Source: Spartobacteria bacterium LR76
GTDB lineage: Bacteria > Verrucomicrobiota > Verrucomicrobiia > Chthoniobacterales > Terrimicrobiaceae
NCBI GenBank assembly: GCA_003054655.1
Contig: QAYZ01000010.1
Coordinates: 124,001 to 188,000 of the forward strand
Direction of reading: 5' to 3'
Length of the DNA: 64,000 bases
Shown here: piece by piece, positions 42,587 to 51,254 of the stretch
How the letters are laid out: every line of letters starts with the position of its first letter
Numbering within the stretch: the first letter of the stretch is position 1
Notes under the pieces: model-generated
Databases searched by the model: none
What the model was told of the DNA's origin: nothing
The model's input: the letters and a program-made list of their open reading frames with translations, nothing else
Program-made: the position numbers and the translations under genes

Positions 42587-43310
42587 GCGAAACACTCTCC
42601 GCCCCCTCCGTCACCCCGCTTTCCGGAGCCTCCTTACGCTCCTGGCCTCCGGCGGCCTCCTCGCCGCCCAGGATTCCTCCGTCGAGTTTTCCGACCAGCC
42701 CGCATTTGAACAGGCCTTTACCGCGCTCAAGCCCAGCGGCGAGATCACAGGCGGCATCAACCCCATGTCCACCGGGGAAATCGTGTTCGACAAAGGCGGC
42801 AAGGGCAGCATCTCCTACATCCTCAATCCGGCAGGCACTCAGCCCACGGGGGCCGATGCGGCCATCAGCGTGACGGCAGCCTTTCGCCTCGTCGGCAGTT
42901 GGGATGTCGGCAGCTTCGGCCTCTGGGCCGGGGTGGACTCCGACAAAACCAACGGCTGGCTGGCACTGGCCAATCTTCTTTCCCCCAACGAGGTGCGCCT
43001 CCGCATCTTCGGACGCGACGCCGCCCCTGGCAGGGAAAAGCTGCCTCCGCCGATCCTGGATCAAACCGTCCAGACCCGATCCACTCTCGAAAAGTCCGCC
43101 TTCGTCAGGCTCCGCCTGGTGATCAAACCCGAAAAGGACGGTAGCGCCATCCGCGTCTCCCTGCTTTCCGATTCCTCGGACGAAGTCCTCGCCGAGGTCC
43201 AGACCACGGAGGGCGGCACCTCCCCCGCCGCCGCAGGCCTCGTCGGAGTGCGCCTCGCCGGGGAACGCGTGCTTTGGAAAAACCTCAGCATTTCCCGGCG
43301 GCCGGAATGA
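42573..43310 (+). CDS. Secreted LamG-like/concanavalin-fold protein
   Basis: This 245-residue protein starts at 42573 inside the end of the prepilin gene (14-bp overlap). After a short signal sequence (SLLTLLASGGLLAAQDSS), beta-sandwich strands follow: ISVTAAFRLVGSWDVGSFGL, NGWLALANLLSPNEVRLRIF, SAFVRLRLVIKPEKDGSAIR and AAGLVGVRLAGERVLWKNLS. The same strand order appears in the PEP-CTERM protein encoded next (ASMGFWLHGN, AYLGLINLVSTTSVQLRIFD, GQVGLRLSSQNLLVNDFSV), so the two proteins are paralogues. This one lacks the PEP tail. A carbohydrate-binding jelly-roll role is inferred. Confidence 0.75.
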   Translation: MSNPKRNTLRPLRHPAFRSLLTLLASGGLLAAQDSSVEFSDQPAFEQAFTALKPSGEITGGINPMSTGEIVFDKGGKGSISYILNPAGTQPTGADAAISVTAAFRLVGSWDVGSFGLWAGVDSDKTNGWLALANLLSPNEVRLRIFGRDAAPGREKLPPPILDQTVQTRSTLEKSAFVRLRLVIKPEKDGSAIRVSLLSDSSDEVLAEVQTTEGGTSPAAAGLVGVRLAGERVLWKNLSISRRPE

Positions 43311-43372
43311 CCCTTCACCCCTCAACCCTGCACACCTCATCAGCATCCCCCAACCTCATACCAGTCAATACC

Positions 43373-44215
43373 ATGAAACTCCACCGCTCCCTCCGCCATC
43401 TCACCGCGGTCGCCGTCCTTTGCCTGGGCGTCCTCCCCGCGCACCGCGCCCTGTCCCAGGTCATCTTTTCCACCGACTTTCCCGACGCCGCCAGCTACGA
43501 TGACAATTTCGTAAAGCTCGCTCCCAACGGCACCGGCAACACCGTGTGGAGCTCCGGTAGACTGAGCAAGACCGGGACCGGCACGCAAAGCATCATCTTC
43601 GACACCTCGGCCACCGGAGGCAGCGGCGGCAGCGGCGGTTCCTCCGGCGCGCAGGCGGACGCCGGTTACACCAATGTCACCGTCTCCTCGGAGTTTCAGG
43701 TCTCGAGCCTCAGTGCCGCCTCGATGGGATTCTGGCTGCACGGCAATGCCGCCTCCACCTCCGCCTATCTCGGCCTCATCAATCTCGTCTCCACAACCTC
43801 GGTCCAGTTGCGGATATTTGATTCGAACTCCAACCCCACATCCACCGCAATCGGCACCGTGCTGGTGAACCAGACGATCAGCCTCGCGCCCTCCACCCTC
43901 GCGCCCAATACCTACTACACCGGCGTCTTCACGGCGGAAAATAACGGCACCACCTCGGTGAATTTCACCCTCGCGCTCTACGACGCGACCGGCACCACAC
44001 TCATCGCCTCCATCACGGGCGCGGATACCACGAGCCCCGTCCTGTCCGGACAGGTCGGCCTCCGGCTTTCCTCCCAAAACCTGCTGGTGAATGACTTCTC
44101 GGTCGTCCCGGAGCCCAATCAACTCGGCCTCCTCTTCCTCGGGTGCGCCCTGGTCGCCTACCGGCTGCGCAAGCGTTCGGCCCAGCCCCTCAACACTGCG
44201 ACGAAAGGCTGCTGA
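43373..44215 (+). CDS. PEP-CTERM protein with LamG-like domain
   Basis: This 280-residue protein has a signal peptide (cleavage near RALSQV), then a jelly-roll domain related to the preceding gene product, with a Gly/Ser linker (GGSGGSGGSSG). It ends VPEPNQLGLLFLGCALVAYR followed by LRKRSAQ, a PEP-CTERM signal. It is likely exported and processed by an exosortase. Its stop codon touches the start of the beta-helix gene, so the two are tightly coupled. Confidence 0.85.
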   Translation: MKLHRSLRHLTAVAVLCLGVLPAHRALSQVIFSTDFPDAASYDDNFVKLAPNGTGNTVWSSGRLSKTGTGTQSIIFDTSATGGSGGSGGSSGAQADAGYTNVTVSSEFQVSSLSAASMGFWLHGNAASTSAYLGLINLVSTTSVQLRIFDSNSNPTSTAIGTVLVNQTISLAPSTLAPNTYYTGVFTAENNGTTSVNFTLALYDATGTTLIASITGADTTSPVLSGQVGLRLSSQNLLVNDFSVVPEPNQLGLLFLGCALVAYRLRKRSAQPLNTATKGC

Positions 44216-46318
44216 ATGTTTCGGACCCTCCGGCATCTCTGTCTTGGCGTCGCCCTCCTGGCCGCCGGGAACGCCATTGGAACGACCTACCATGTCGCCG
44301 GGCAGAACCCCGCCGCGTCCGACGACAACCCCGGCTCGGAAACCCTGCCATGGCGGACGATATCGCGCGCCGCTCAGGCGCTGGAGCCCGGTGACACCGT
44401 CCTGATCGGCAGCGGCGTCTATCGGGAGCGAGTCAGCCCGGCCCGCGGCGGCGCGAGCGCGGAGGCTCCCATCACCTATCGCGCCGCCGCGGGCGCGACG
44501 CCCGTGATCAAGGGCTCCGATGTCTGGAAACCAGACTGGAAGCCCGTCGAGGCCATGCCCGGCGTCTTCTCCGCCCGATTGGACGAGTCCCTCTTTTCCC
44601 ACTACGAAACCGACGACGAGCCCGCCCTCATCGCGACCGGCAATCCTTTCAAGACCCGCATCAGCATCTCCAACGGCCAGGACAAGATGGTCAAACCCAC
44701 CACCGGCCTCGCCATCAGCCTCGTCGCCCGCCCCGACGACGAACCGCCATTCCCGCAGGTGCTCGGGCAGATCTATGCCGATGGCGACCCGCTGGCGCAA
44801 GCGGCGGGAAAGGACGAGCTGGCCCGCACCCCGCGCAGTTTCTTCGTCGGCGCACAAGGCGATGAAATCCTCCTTCACTGGCCTGCCGACGCGCCTCCGC
44901 TCGCGGACGTCACCTTCGAGATCACGACCCGCGCCAGGATCTTCGCCCCTCAAATCCGCGGCCTGGGCTACATCCACCTGGAGGGCCTCAGTTTCGAACA
45001 CGCCGCCAATCAAGGGCCATTCCCTCAGGTCGGAGCCGTCAGCGTACGCAGCGGGCACGACTGGATCATCCGCGGCTGCCGCATCCGCTACGCCCAGACT
45101 CTCGGGCTCGACGTGGGCAGCGAGTTCTTCGACGACCGGCTGCGCGACGGCAACCCCCGCTCCAGCGGCCATATCATCGAGGGCAACACCATCACGGACA
45201 ATGGCCTCTGCGGCATCGCCGGGTACAACTGCCACGACGTCCGCATCTCCGGCAACCGCATCGAGCGCAACAACCGGCTCGGCTTCATCCAGGGGCTGAA
45301 TGCCTCATGGGAGGAATACGCCGGCATCAAGATCCTCGGCTCCCGCCAGGTCCTCGTCGCGGACAATCTCGTCCAGCAAAACGGAGCCTTTGGCATCTGG
45401 TTCGACAACCAGTGGGCCGGCTCCCGCATCACGCGCAACCTCGTCCTCCAAAATCAGATGGCGGGCATTTTCATTGAGCTGGGCAATGCGCCGGAAGCCC
45501 CCCTTCTGGTGGACAACAACGTCGTCGCCTACACCAGCGGGCACGGGATTTATTGTCACGACGCCAGTGATGTCATCATCGCCCACAACCTTAGCTATCG
45601 CAACTCCGACTGGGGCATCTGGCTGTGGACCATCTCTCCACGCGGAGACCCCGGCGGATGCAGCAACAATCAGGTGAGGAACAACGTGGTCTTCGGCAAC
45701 GGGGCCGGAGCCATCAGCCTCCCGTTTCCGGGAAAGCTGAACGAAAATAATTCATCCGATTTCAATCTCGTTGATTCCTACGGCACCTTCATCGGGATCA
45801 AGCCAGCCGCCTTTCAGCTCAACCTCACCCAGGGAAAGTATCCGGCGAAAAAGCGCGATCTGGTCGCCGCCGTGCTCGACACCTATCAAAAATATAACAT
45901 CCCCCCGTCCCGCAGGCTAAGCGAGGAGCTTCTCAGCCAGCAGCCCATCACGTTCGATCTCGATCTGTGGCGGCTCGTCAGCGGCAACGACCGACACAGC
46001 CGGACAGGCCCGTTCCAAAAGAGCTTCCTCCGTACGGGCGTGCCGGACTTTGAGTGCGTCCTCGGCGAGGGCTACACCCCGTTTTGCCAGGCGGTGCCCG
46101 GAGTTTCCCAGGACTACTTCGGAGACCCGATCCCCGCCGCCGCGTGTTATCCCGGTCCGTTCCAGGCTCCCCGCGTCGATCCCGCCGCGTTCGCCATCTT
46201 CGAGAAATACAGCCGCAACAAAGAAGGCAACCTGTTCATCGAAACCCAGAAGCAGACCGGGCGAAACCGGTTCATTCTCTGGCCAAAATCTCCCATCCCC
46301 TCGCAAGTCGCTCCATGA
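44216..46318 (+). CDS. Secreted right-handed parallel beta-helix protein
   Basis: This 700-residue protein starts directly after the previous stop codon. Signal peptide is followed by a DUF1565-type beginning (TYHVAGQNPAASDDNPGSET, LPWRTISRAAQALEPGDTVL), then a ladder of beta-helix coils (HDWIIRGCRIRYAQTLGLDV, SGHIIEGNTITDNGLCGIAG, CHDVRISGNRIERNNRLGFI, RQVLVADNLVQQNGAFGIWF, GSRITRNLVLQNQMAGIFIE, DVIIAHNLSYRNSDWGIWLW). A C-terminal domain from about residue 530 is unassigned. Proteins of this type are lyases or glycosidases acting on acidic or plant polysaccharides. The catalytic residues are not identifiable, and a PEP tail is absent. Confidence 0.8.
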   Translation: MFRTLRHLCLGVALLAAGNAIGTTYHVAGQNPAASDDNPGSETLPWRTISRAAQALEPGDTVLIGSGVYRERVSPARGGASAEAPITYRAAAGATPVIKGSDVWKPDWKPVEAMPGVFSARLDESLFSHYETDDEPALIATGNPFKTRISISNGQDKMVKPTTGLAISLVARPDDEPPFPQVLGQIYADGDPLAQAAGKDELARTPRSFFVGAQGDEILLHWPADAPPLADVTFEITTRARIFAPQIRGLGYIHLEGLSFEHAANQGPFPQVGAVSVRSGHDWIIRGCRIRYAQTLGLDVGSEFFDDRLRDGNPRSSGHIIEGNTITDNGLCGIAGYNCHDVRISGNRIERNNRLGFIQGLNASWEEYAGIKILGSRQVLVADNLVQQNGAFGIWFDNQWAGSRITRNLVLQNQMAGIFIELGNAPEAPLLVDNNVVAYTSGHGIYCHDASDVIIAHNLSYRNSDWGIWLWTISPRGDPGGCSNNQVRNNVVFGNGAGAISLPFPGKLNENNSSDFNLVDSYGTFIGIKPAAFQLNLTQGKYPAKKRDLVAAVLDTYQKYNIPPSRRLSEELLSQQPITFDLDLWRLVSGNDRHSRTGPFQKSFLRTGVPDFECVLGEGYTPFCQAVPGVSQDYFGDPIPAAACYPGPFQAPRVDPAAFAIFEKYSRNKEGNLFIETQKQTGRNRFILWPKSPIPSQVAP

Positions 46319-46632
46319 GATGACTCTCTCCCGGATGCAAGACGACAGGACTGCATCGCATACCGCCTTGGCTGGAGCGGGTTTCAGAAAAGATGTGGCC
46401 GGAATTGACGCGCGCCACGCGACGGCAGGCAGGAGCAAGCGAGCAGTTGCAGCCCCGGCCCTACTGCCCCAAGCGCAGCGACACCGCCTTACGACTCGTG
46501 CCGCCATGCATGATCGGCTATATTTTTTCTGAAACCGTCCCGAGCTTTTCCCCTCACCCTCGGCTGGATCACCACTCTCGTCGTCCGGTTTCTCCGGGAG
46601 AATTAGGTAATACACGCCCCCCGGCAGCGCGC
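46319..46632. other. Intergenic region between convergent genes
   Basis: About 310 bp without a supported gene lie between the convergent beta-helix and FAD oxidoreductase genes. No clear terminator hairpin was recognised. A minus-strand frame here reads proline- and glycine-rich sequence with no family motif. Confidence 0.35.
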
Positions 46633-47934
46633 TCAGGCGCATTGCAGCACGGCTCCGTCGCTCATCGCCGCCCGCACATCCTCCCCGCGCAGATGCTCCA
46701 CCGGGGTGCGGGAGCTGATCGACAGGCCTGCGGCAGCCCCCGCCGCCTGGCCGAGGGACATGCACGTGGACATGACCCGAAAGCTCCCCGCCGCCGCATG
46801 GGAGGCGCTGATGCACCGCCCGGCCGCCAGGATGTTGCTGTACCCCCGGGGGACCAGGCAGCCAAAGGGTATCCCGTAGTAAATACGCTGATCGTGAGTC
46901 ATCTCGGTGCCGCTCCCCTCGGAGGAGTGGATGTCTATGGGGTAGGAGCAGTAGGTGACCGAGTCCGCTGGTCGCACGCTCCCGACGACATCTGCGGTGG
47001 TCAGCGTTTTCAACCCCACGATCCGGCGGGTCTCTCTCACCCCGATCTGCGGCCCCGTCGCCAGGAGGTAGGAACGGGCAAAGCCCGGGACATAGCGCTT
47101 GAAGAACGCGGCCAGCTCCCGCGCCTGCCGTCGCCCCTCCTTTTCGGCCCGGCTCAGTTGCTCGGGATCGCAGCCGGAAAATCCCTGGATGCGCGTGCCA
47201 TTCACGGTGACATGCGCTGGGTCTCGCGGCGAGGTCCACCACATCGCGATATCCTCGCGGGGGATCGTCCAGTCGCCCGCCGCGCGCGCTCGCGCGATCT
47301 CCGGAGCTCGCGTACACCCCTCGCAGGCGAAGCGCCCGTCGTGCAGCCTGCCGCCAGCCTCCCCGTACGCCTCCGGATCAAACCCGCCGAGCTGGACCAC
47401 CATCGTCATCGGCTGCATGTCTCCCGGGCGCCCCGCCTTTCCGTAAGCCACCTCCACGCCCAGCTTGGCACAGACATCCGCATCGCCCGTGGTGTCGATG
47501 ACATGCGTCGCCCGCACCTTCACCTCGCCGCCTTTTGCCACAAATCGCAGCACATAGCCATCGCCATCGCCCTCGATCGTGTCAAACATGCAGTGATACA
47601 GCACCCTGACCCCCGCTTCCTCGAGCGACCGCTCCGCCGCAGACTTCAGCGATTCGATGTCAAAGAAATCCACATGCGGCTCATCCGCGGAGTACCACCC
47701 TCCGTCCTCCTTCAACCTCGCGATCAGCTCCTGATAGATGCTCTCCGAAAGATCATGGATGCCATCGAGATGATAGTTGATAAAGGCCGAGAGTCCGGCG
47801 GCTCCCCCCATTCCCCCGAGGTATCCATGCCGCTCAATGAGTGACACCTTTGCGCCGCCTCGCGCCGCGGCCAGAGCCGCTCCATAACCGGCGGGGCCGC
47901 CGCCGACAACCACACAACTCGTGCGAAATTCCAT
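46633..47934 (-). CDS. FAD-dependent oxidoreductase (FAD_oxidored family)
   Basis: This 433-residue protein starts at 47934 (MEFRTSCVVVGGGPAGYGAA), which brings the dinucleotide-binding GGGPAG to residues 11-16. Family landmarks are SLIERHGYLGGMGGAAGLSA, THVIDTTGDADVCAKLGVEV, LATGPQIGVRETRRIVGLKT and a C-terminal SNILAAGRCISASHAAAGSF with FRVMSTCMSLGQAAGAAAGL. These define the FAD-dependent family often found with glycoside hydrolases in Verrucomicrobiota, Planctomycetota and Bacteroidota. It probably oxidises a sugar or cleaves by oxidation-elimination; the substrate is unknown. It is preceded by the IclR gene on the same strand (116-bp gap). Confidence 0.88.
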   Translation of the reverse strand: MEFRTSCVVVGGGPAGYGAALAAARGGAKVSLIERHGYLGGMGGAAGLSAFINYHLDGIHDLSESIYQELIARLKEDGGWYSADEPHVDFFDIESLKSAAERSLEEAGVRVLYHCMFDTIEGDGDGYVLRFVAKGGEVKVRATHVIDTTGDADVCAKLGVEVAYGKAGRPGDMQPMTMVVQLGGFDPEAYGEAGGRLHDGRFACEGCTRAPEIARARAAGDWTIPREDIAMWWTSPRDPAHVTVNGTRIQGFSGCDPEQLSRAEKEGRRQARELAAFFKRYVPGFARSYLLATGPQIGVRETRRIVGLKTLTTADVVGSVRPADSVTYCSYPIDIHSSEGSGTEMTHDQRIYYGIPFGCLVPRGYSNILAAGRCISASHAAAGSFRVMSTCMSLGQAAGAAAGLSISSRTPVEHLRGEDVRAAMSDGAVLQCA

Positions 47935-48050
47935 GCCTTCACCATAGCTCTCCCCATCGGAAATCCACTCCGCCACGCCCCGGATCGGCCACTTCGATTT
48001 TACCAGTGAAACAAAACCCGGAGAGAGGCGCTGATGTTACCGGCGACTCC

Positions 48051-48815
48051 TCAGGCCGCGCCCGGGTTCAGCCGGGCAGACAGTTCCCTGGCAATCTTCA
48101 GCACCTGCTGCCTGAGAGTTTCACGATCCTGGATCACCCAGTCCGCATAGGGAAACAGCAGAGCCACCGCCATCCGGCTTTGACGACACAGCTCCTTCAC
48201 CGGAGCCGCCACCGAAAAGTACGCGCTGGTCTCGCGCTCGTTCCAGGCCACGCCGCTTTGCGCCGCCTGCCGGATCTCCTCCAGGTAGCGCACGGGATCG
48301 AGATTCGTCCGGCTCGTCACCGCTACATCGCCCTCCTGCGGCGCAAAGTCCGCCCAGGCGCTCTCGGGCAGTTGCGCGATGAGCACCTTGCCGCACGATG
48401 TCGCATAGGCCGGCCCGCTGCTCCCCAGGATCGTCGTATCGCCAAATGGCCCCGACGCACAAACCACGTAGGAATGCCGCCCCGCCAGCATCGAGAGATA
48501 TATGCTGCACCGCAGCTCCCGCGCCGTCTCGCGAATGAAAAGCGACGCCTTCTCCGTCGGGTGAAAATGGCTCGTCAGATAATGAAAGAAGCCAAAGATC
48601 TGCGGGCTGAGAAAATACTTCCTCGAGGCTGTCTGCTGCTCGACATACCCGAGCTGGTGAAAGGCCCGCAGTATCCGAAACGCAGTCGCTTTGGGCAGCC
48701 CCGTCTGGGTCGCGACCTGGCTCACTCCCAGGGAGGAGCTTGCTTCGATCAGGCATTTTAGGACGGTAAATCCCAGCTTGAGAGACGGGGTCGCATTGCC
48801 CTCCTTAGGATCCAT
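48051..48815 (-). CDS. IclR-family transcriptional regulator
   Basis: This 254-residue regulator is read from MDPKEGNATPSLKLGFTVLK (48815); upstream GTG/ATG codons at 48839 and 48830 are alternatives. It has an N-terminal winged helix (LGVSQVATQTGLPKATAFRI, LRAFHQLGYVEQ). Its IclR effector domain contains YLSMLAGRHSYVVCASGPFG, GPAYATSCGKVLIAQLPESA and the C-terminal FSVAAPVKELCRQSRMAVAL. IclR regulators typically control aromatic or sugar-acid catabolism. It probably regulates the downstream FAD oxidoreductase and perhaps the neighbouring cluster. Confidence 0.9.
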   Translation of the reverse strand: MDPKEGNATPSLKLGFTVLKCLIEASSSLGVSQVATQTGLPKATAFRILRAFHQLGYVEQQTASRKYFLSPQIFGFFHYLTSHFHPTEKASLFIRETARELRCSIYLSMLAGRHSYVVCASGPFGDTTILGSSGPAYATSCGKVLIAQLPESAWADFAPQEGDVAVTSRTNLDPVRYLEEIRQAAQSGVAWNERETSAYFSVAAPVKELCRQSRMAVALLFPYADWVIQDRETLRQQVLKIARELSARLNPGAA

Positions 48816-48931
48816 ACTGAAACCTCGCATCTTCAGCACCCAAAATCACCCCTTTTCCTGAAACCGGGCGCGTCTTTCGGCACGGCCCCCGGCAGATTCC
48901 ACACCCGCTCCCGGATCCCGTTGGCAGCCTT

Positions 48932-49594
48932 CTATTTTGAGAAATTCCAGAGATTGGGCGGCCCCTGGGTTTCCGCCTTCCGGATCATCCGCACGCTTCC
49001 ATCGGCCATTACGTAAAGGTTGCCGTCCGGATAAAAATCCCCGGTGCCATTCAGTCGCGACAGGCTATGGCCCAGGGCATTGTTCACCGTGTTGTCCACC
49101 GTGCGGAGCTCGCCCGCGAGTATCGTATTGGCGGGCTGCTGGATGGCTATCATCTTCACGGGCGTCACCGTCCCCGATGTATTATTATTCTGCACGGCAA
49201 AGTTCAGCCCATAGCTACAAACCAGGTCGTTCCGATCCGATCGCACCACCTTGTCGAGCGGCGAGCGAAACATCCTGCCCAGCCTCCGGCTGCTCGCATA
49301 GCTCTCCTGCGTACCGTAGGGGATCCCGCTGATCTGGGCGATCAAGGTGCGCGCCCAGCGCTCCGTCGATGTGGCGGAGTTTACCCCAGGCAGCGACCCG
49401 TTGTTATCCGTCGCATAGGCGATGATCGCACCGCCGATCTGCCGCAGGTTGTTCACCGATTGCGCCTTCTGCGCCCCGCTCAGAGCCCGGTTCAGGGCCG
49501 GGATCGCGAGCGCAGCCAGCGCTGCGACCACGCCGAGCACGATGAGGATCTCGGCCAGGGTAAAGCCTCTGGAGGGGAACCGCTGCGGCTTCAT
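48932..49594 (-). CDS. Prepilin-type secreted protein
   Basis: This 220-residue protein has an N-terminal class III signal (RGFTLAEILIVLGVVAALAA, cleavage expected before the Phe). It has the family middle (AQSVNNLRQIGGAIIAYATD, NDLVCSYGLNFAVQ) and a C-terminal DGNLYVMADGSVRMIRKAET with DG but without the His of H-X9-DG. Its start codon overlaps the stop of the LamG gene upstream by 4 bp, so it is the last member of a minus-strand PEP-CTERM, LamG, prepilin operon. Confidence 0.85.
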   Translation of the reverse strand: MKPQRFPSRGFTLAEILIVLGVVAALAALAIPALNRALSGAQKAQSVNNLRQIGGAIIAYATDNNGSLPGVNSATSTERWARTLIAQISGIPYGTQESYASSRRLGRMFRSPLDKVVRSDRNDLVCSYGLNFAVQNNNTSGTVTPVKMIAIQQPANTILAGELRTVDNTVNNALGHSLSRLNGTGDFYPDGNLYVMADGSVRMIRKAETQGPPNLWNFSK

Positions 49595-50325
49595 TGCTCG
49601 GGGAGAAACCCGGCGGGAGCGAGAGCCGCGCCGCTCAGCCGCACCTCGGAGATCATGCCGACCCAGCCCCTCGCGAGAGAACCCTCCGCCGCTCCGCCGC
49701 TGGAGGCTCCGATCGCCACCGACATCCGGGGATCGGTAAAGACTCCTCCCGCCCCGGCCTCATTGCGTGCCACCTCCTTGCCATCGACATACAGCGTCAC
49801 TTTCCCGGATGCCTGCTCATACACCCCCGCGATACGCGCCCATTCCTTCAGCGGGAGCACCGCGATGGGTGCCTCTGCCGAGACAGGTTTGTCAGGCACC
49901 TCACGCGGCCACACCACGAAGCGGAGCAGCAGCCCCTCCTTGCCTGGGAAGACATCCAGGCAAAACATCCCGTTCATGCGCACGAGCGTGCCGATCTTGC
50001 CTTTATCCAGGTACGCCCGGCACTCCACCGTCAGATCCTCGATCACCCTCGCCTTGAGCGGCGGAGCCGAGACCAGGGAGGCCCCGTCAAAATAAAGCGC
50101 CGGTCTGCCCTGCCACCCCTGCGCTGTCCATTGCGGGTCCTGGGCCTCCTCCGTCGCGTCAAAGCCCAGCACCGCCTCGTCATCTCCGGCGAGATTTCGC
50201 ACCACCTGGCCGGAACCCTCCTCCAGCTTCCAATGGGCAAGATCCTCGGCAGGCAACACACCCAGCAGGGCGGACAAACAGCAGACGAGCAGGTACGGAC
50301 GCGCTCTTTCAGTAAACAGGTTCAC
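49591..50325 (-). CDS. Secreted LamG-domain protein
   Basis: This 244-residue protein has a signal peptide (RPYLLVCCLSALLGVLPAED) and a concanavalin/LamG fold: AHWKLEEGSGQVVRNLAGDD, RPALYFDGASLVSAPPLKAR, LTVECRAYLDKGKIGTLVRM, WARIAGVYEQASGKVTLYVD, GKEVARNEAG and GMISEVRLSGAALAP. These are classic LamG strands, with a carbohydrate-binding role likely. It lies between a PEP-CTERM gene and a prepilin gene, the mirror of the plus-strand trio at 41.9-44.2 kb. Confidence 0.85.
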   Translation of the reverse strand: MNLFTERARPYLLVCCLSALLGVLPAEDLAHWKLEEGSGQVVRNLAGDDEAVLGFDATEEAQDPQWTAQGWQGRPALYFDGASLVSAPPLKARVIEDLTVECRAYLDKGKIGTLVRMNGMFCLDVFPGKEGLLLRFVVWPREVPDKPVSAEAPIAVLPLKEWARIAGVYEQASGKVTLYVDGKEVARNEAGAGGVFTDPRMSVAIGASSGGAAEGSLARGWVGMISEVRLSGAALAPAGFLPEQ

Positions 50326-50345
50326 AGCGGGGAGGGGGGGTTAGC

Positions 50346-51029
50346 TTACTTTCTCCGGCGGAAGATCGCGAGGGAAATCCCGGCCAGCGCGCAAAGCGCC
50401 ACCGTCCCCGGCTCAGGCACGGGCGTCACGCTCAGGTTAGGTGCCGCTGATGCCCCCGCATCGGCCGAGCTGAAGACGAATGCGTTGATGACGCCATCCG
50501 CGTTGGGCAGCGTGCCATTGCCCACCACAAACTTGAAGGCCACCACTTCATTCGACACGATCTGGCTCTTCACGTAGGAGGTCACATCCAGCGTGAGATA
50601 TTCATTGATCGTGGAGCTGGAACTCGCGAACGAGCTGATGAGCAGCGCACCACTCGAGTAGTCATTCGTCTTGGCATTCGCATCCGTGCCGCGGTTCGAC
50701 AGGCCGTAAAGATTGAGCACCAGCGACCCGACATTGGTCAGCCCGATCAGCTTGATGTTGAGCGTGACCTTCGTCGCCGTGGAAATTGCCGCGATGTCGG
50801 AGACGCTGAGGGAAAAGGGGATGTAGCCTTGGGAGTTGTTCGTATCCACCGCCGTCTCGCCGCCCGTCAGATTGGTCGAGGACAGCGACCCAAACGTCGT
50901 GTTGGAGAGGAGGTTTCGGTCGAGATAGTTCGTGCCGTTGTTCGCGACGGTGATTACGACAGCCGCATTGGCGGCAGGGAGGAGAATCAAACTTGCCGCG
51001 GCCAGCGTGAGGAGGGACTTTGTGATCAT
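50346..51029 (-). CDS. PEP-CTERM protein with DNRLRE-like beta domain
   Basis: This 227-residue protein has a signal peptide (cleavage near ANAAV) and a beta-sandwich with N-terminal VVITVANNGTNYLDRNLLSN, GYIPFSLSVSDIAAISTATK, VTLNIKLIGLTNVGSLVLNL and YLTLDVTSYVKSQIVSNEVV. This order resembles DNRLRE/TGFb-propeptide-like domains of secreted sugar-binding proteins. It ends VPEPGTVALCALAGISLAIF RRRK, a PEP-CTERM signal. It is first in the minus-strand trio and is divergent from the GH42-like gene (225-bp gap). Confidence 0.85.
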   Translation of the reverse strand: MITKSLLTLAAASLILLPAANAAVVITVANNGTNYLDRNLLSNTTFGSLSSTNLTGGETAVDTNNSQGYIPFSLSVSDIAAISTATKVTLNIKLIGLTNVGSLVLNLYGLSNRGTDANAKTNDYSSGALLISSFASSSSTINEYLTLDVTSYVKSQIVSNEVVAFKFVVGNGTLPNADGVINAFVFSSADAGASAAPNLSVTPVPEPGTVALCALAGISLAIFRRRK

Positions 51030-51254
51030 GGATGGGGTGTTAATATCCGGCTACTTAGCTTCCGGCCTTCCATCCCGTCAAACGCCATACACCCTCCCGG
51101 AGAGAGTCGGTTTCACAGGTGAAACACCCGCCGCCCGCAGCCTCGTGCCCCCCTCCCTCCGGCTCTTTGTTTCTCCAGTGAAACACAAGTCCCGCTCTTT
51201 CCCATTGAGCGCTGGAGCCGGGCTTCCCCGCTCTTCAATAATGCCCGGCGCGAT

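Noticed and set aside
43340-45235. Minus-strand 631-codon frame over the PEP-CTERM and beta-helix genes
   Set aside because: Antisense of two well-supported coupled genes; composition typical of a shadow frame.
45917-47317. Frame suggesting a frameshifted C-terminal extension of the FAD oxidoreductase
   Set aside because: The annotated frame already contains the complete family C-terminus, and the alternative frame has no conserved motif.
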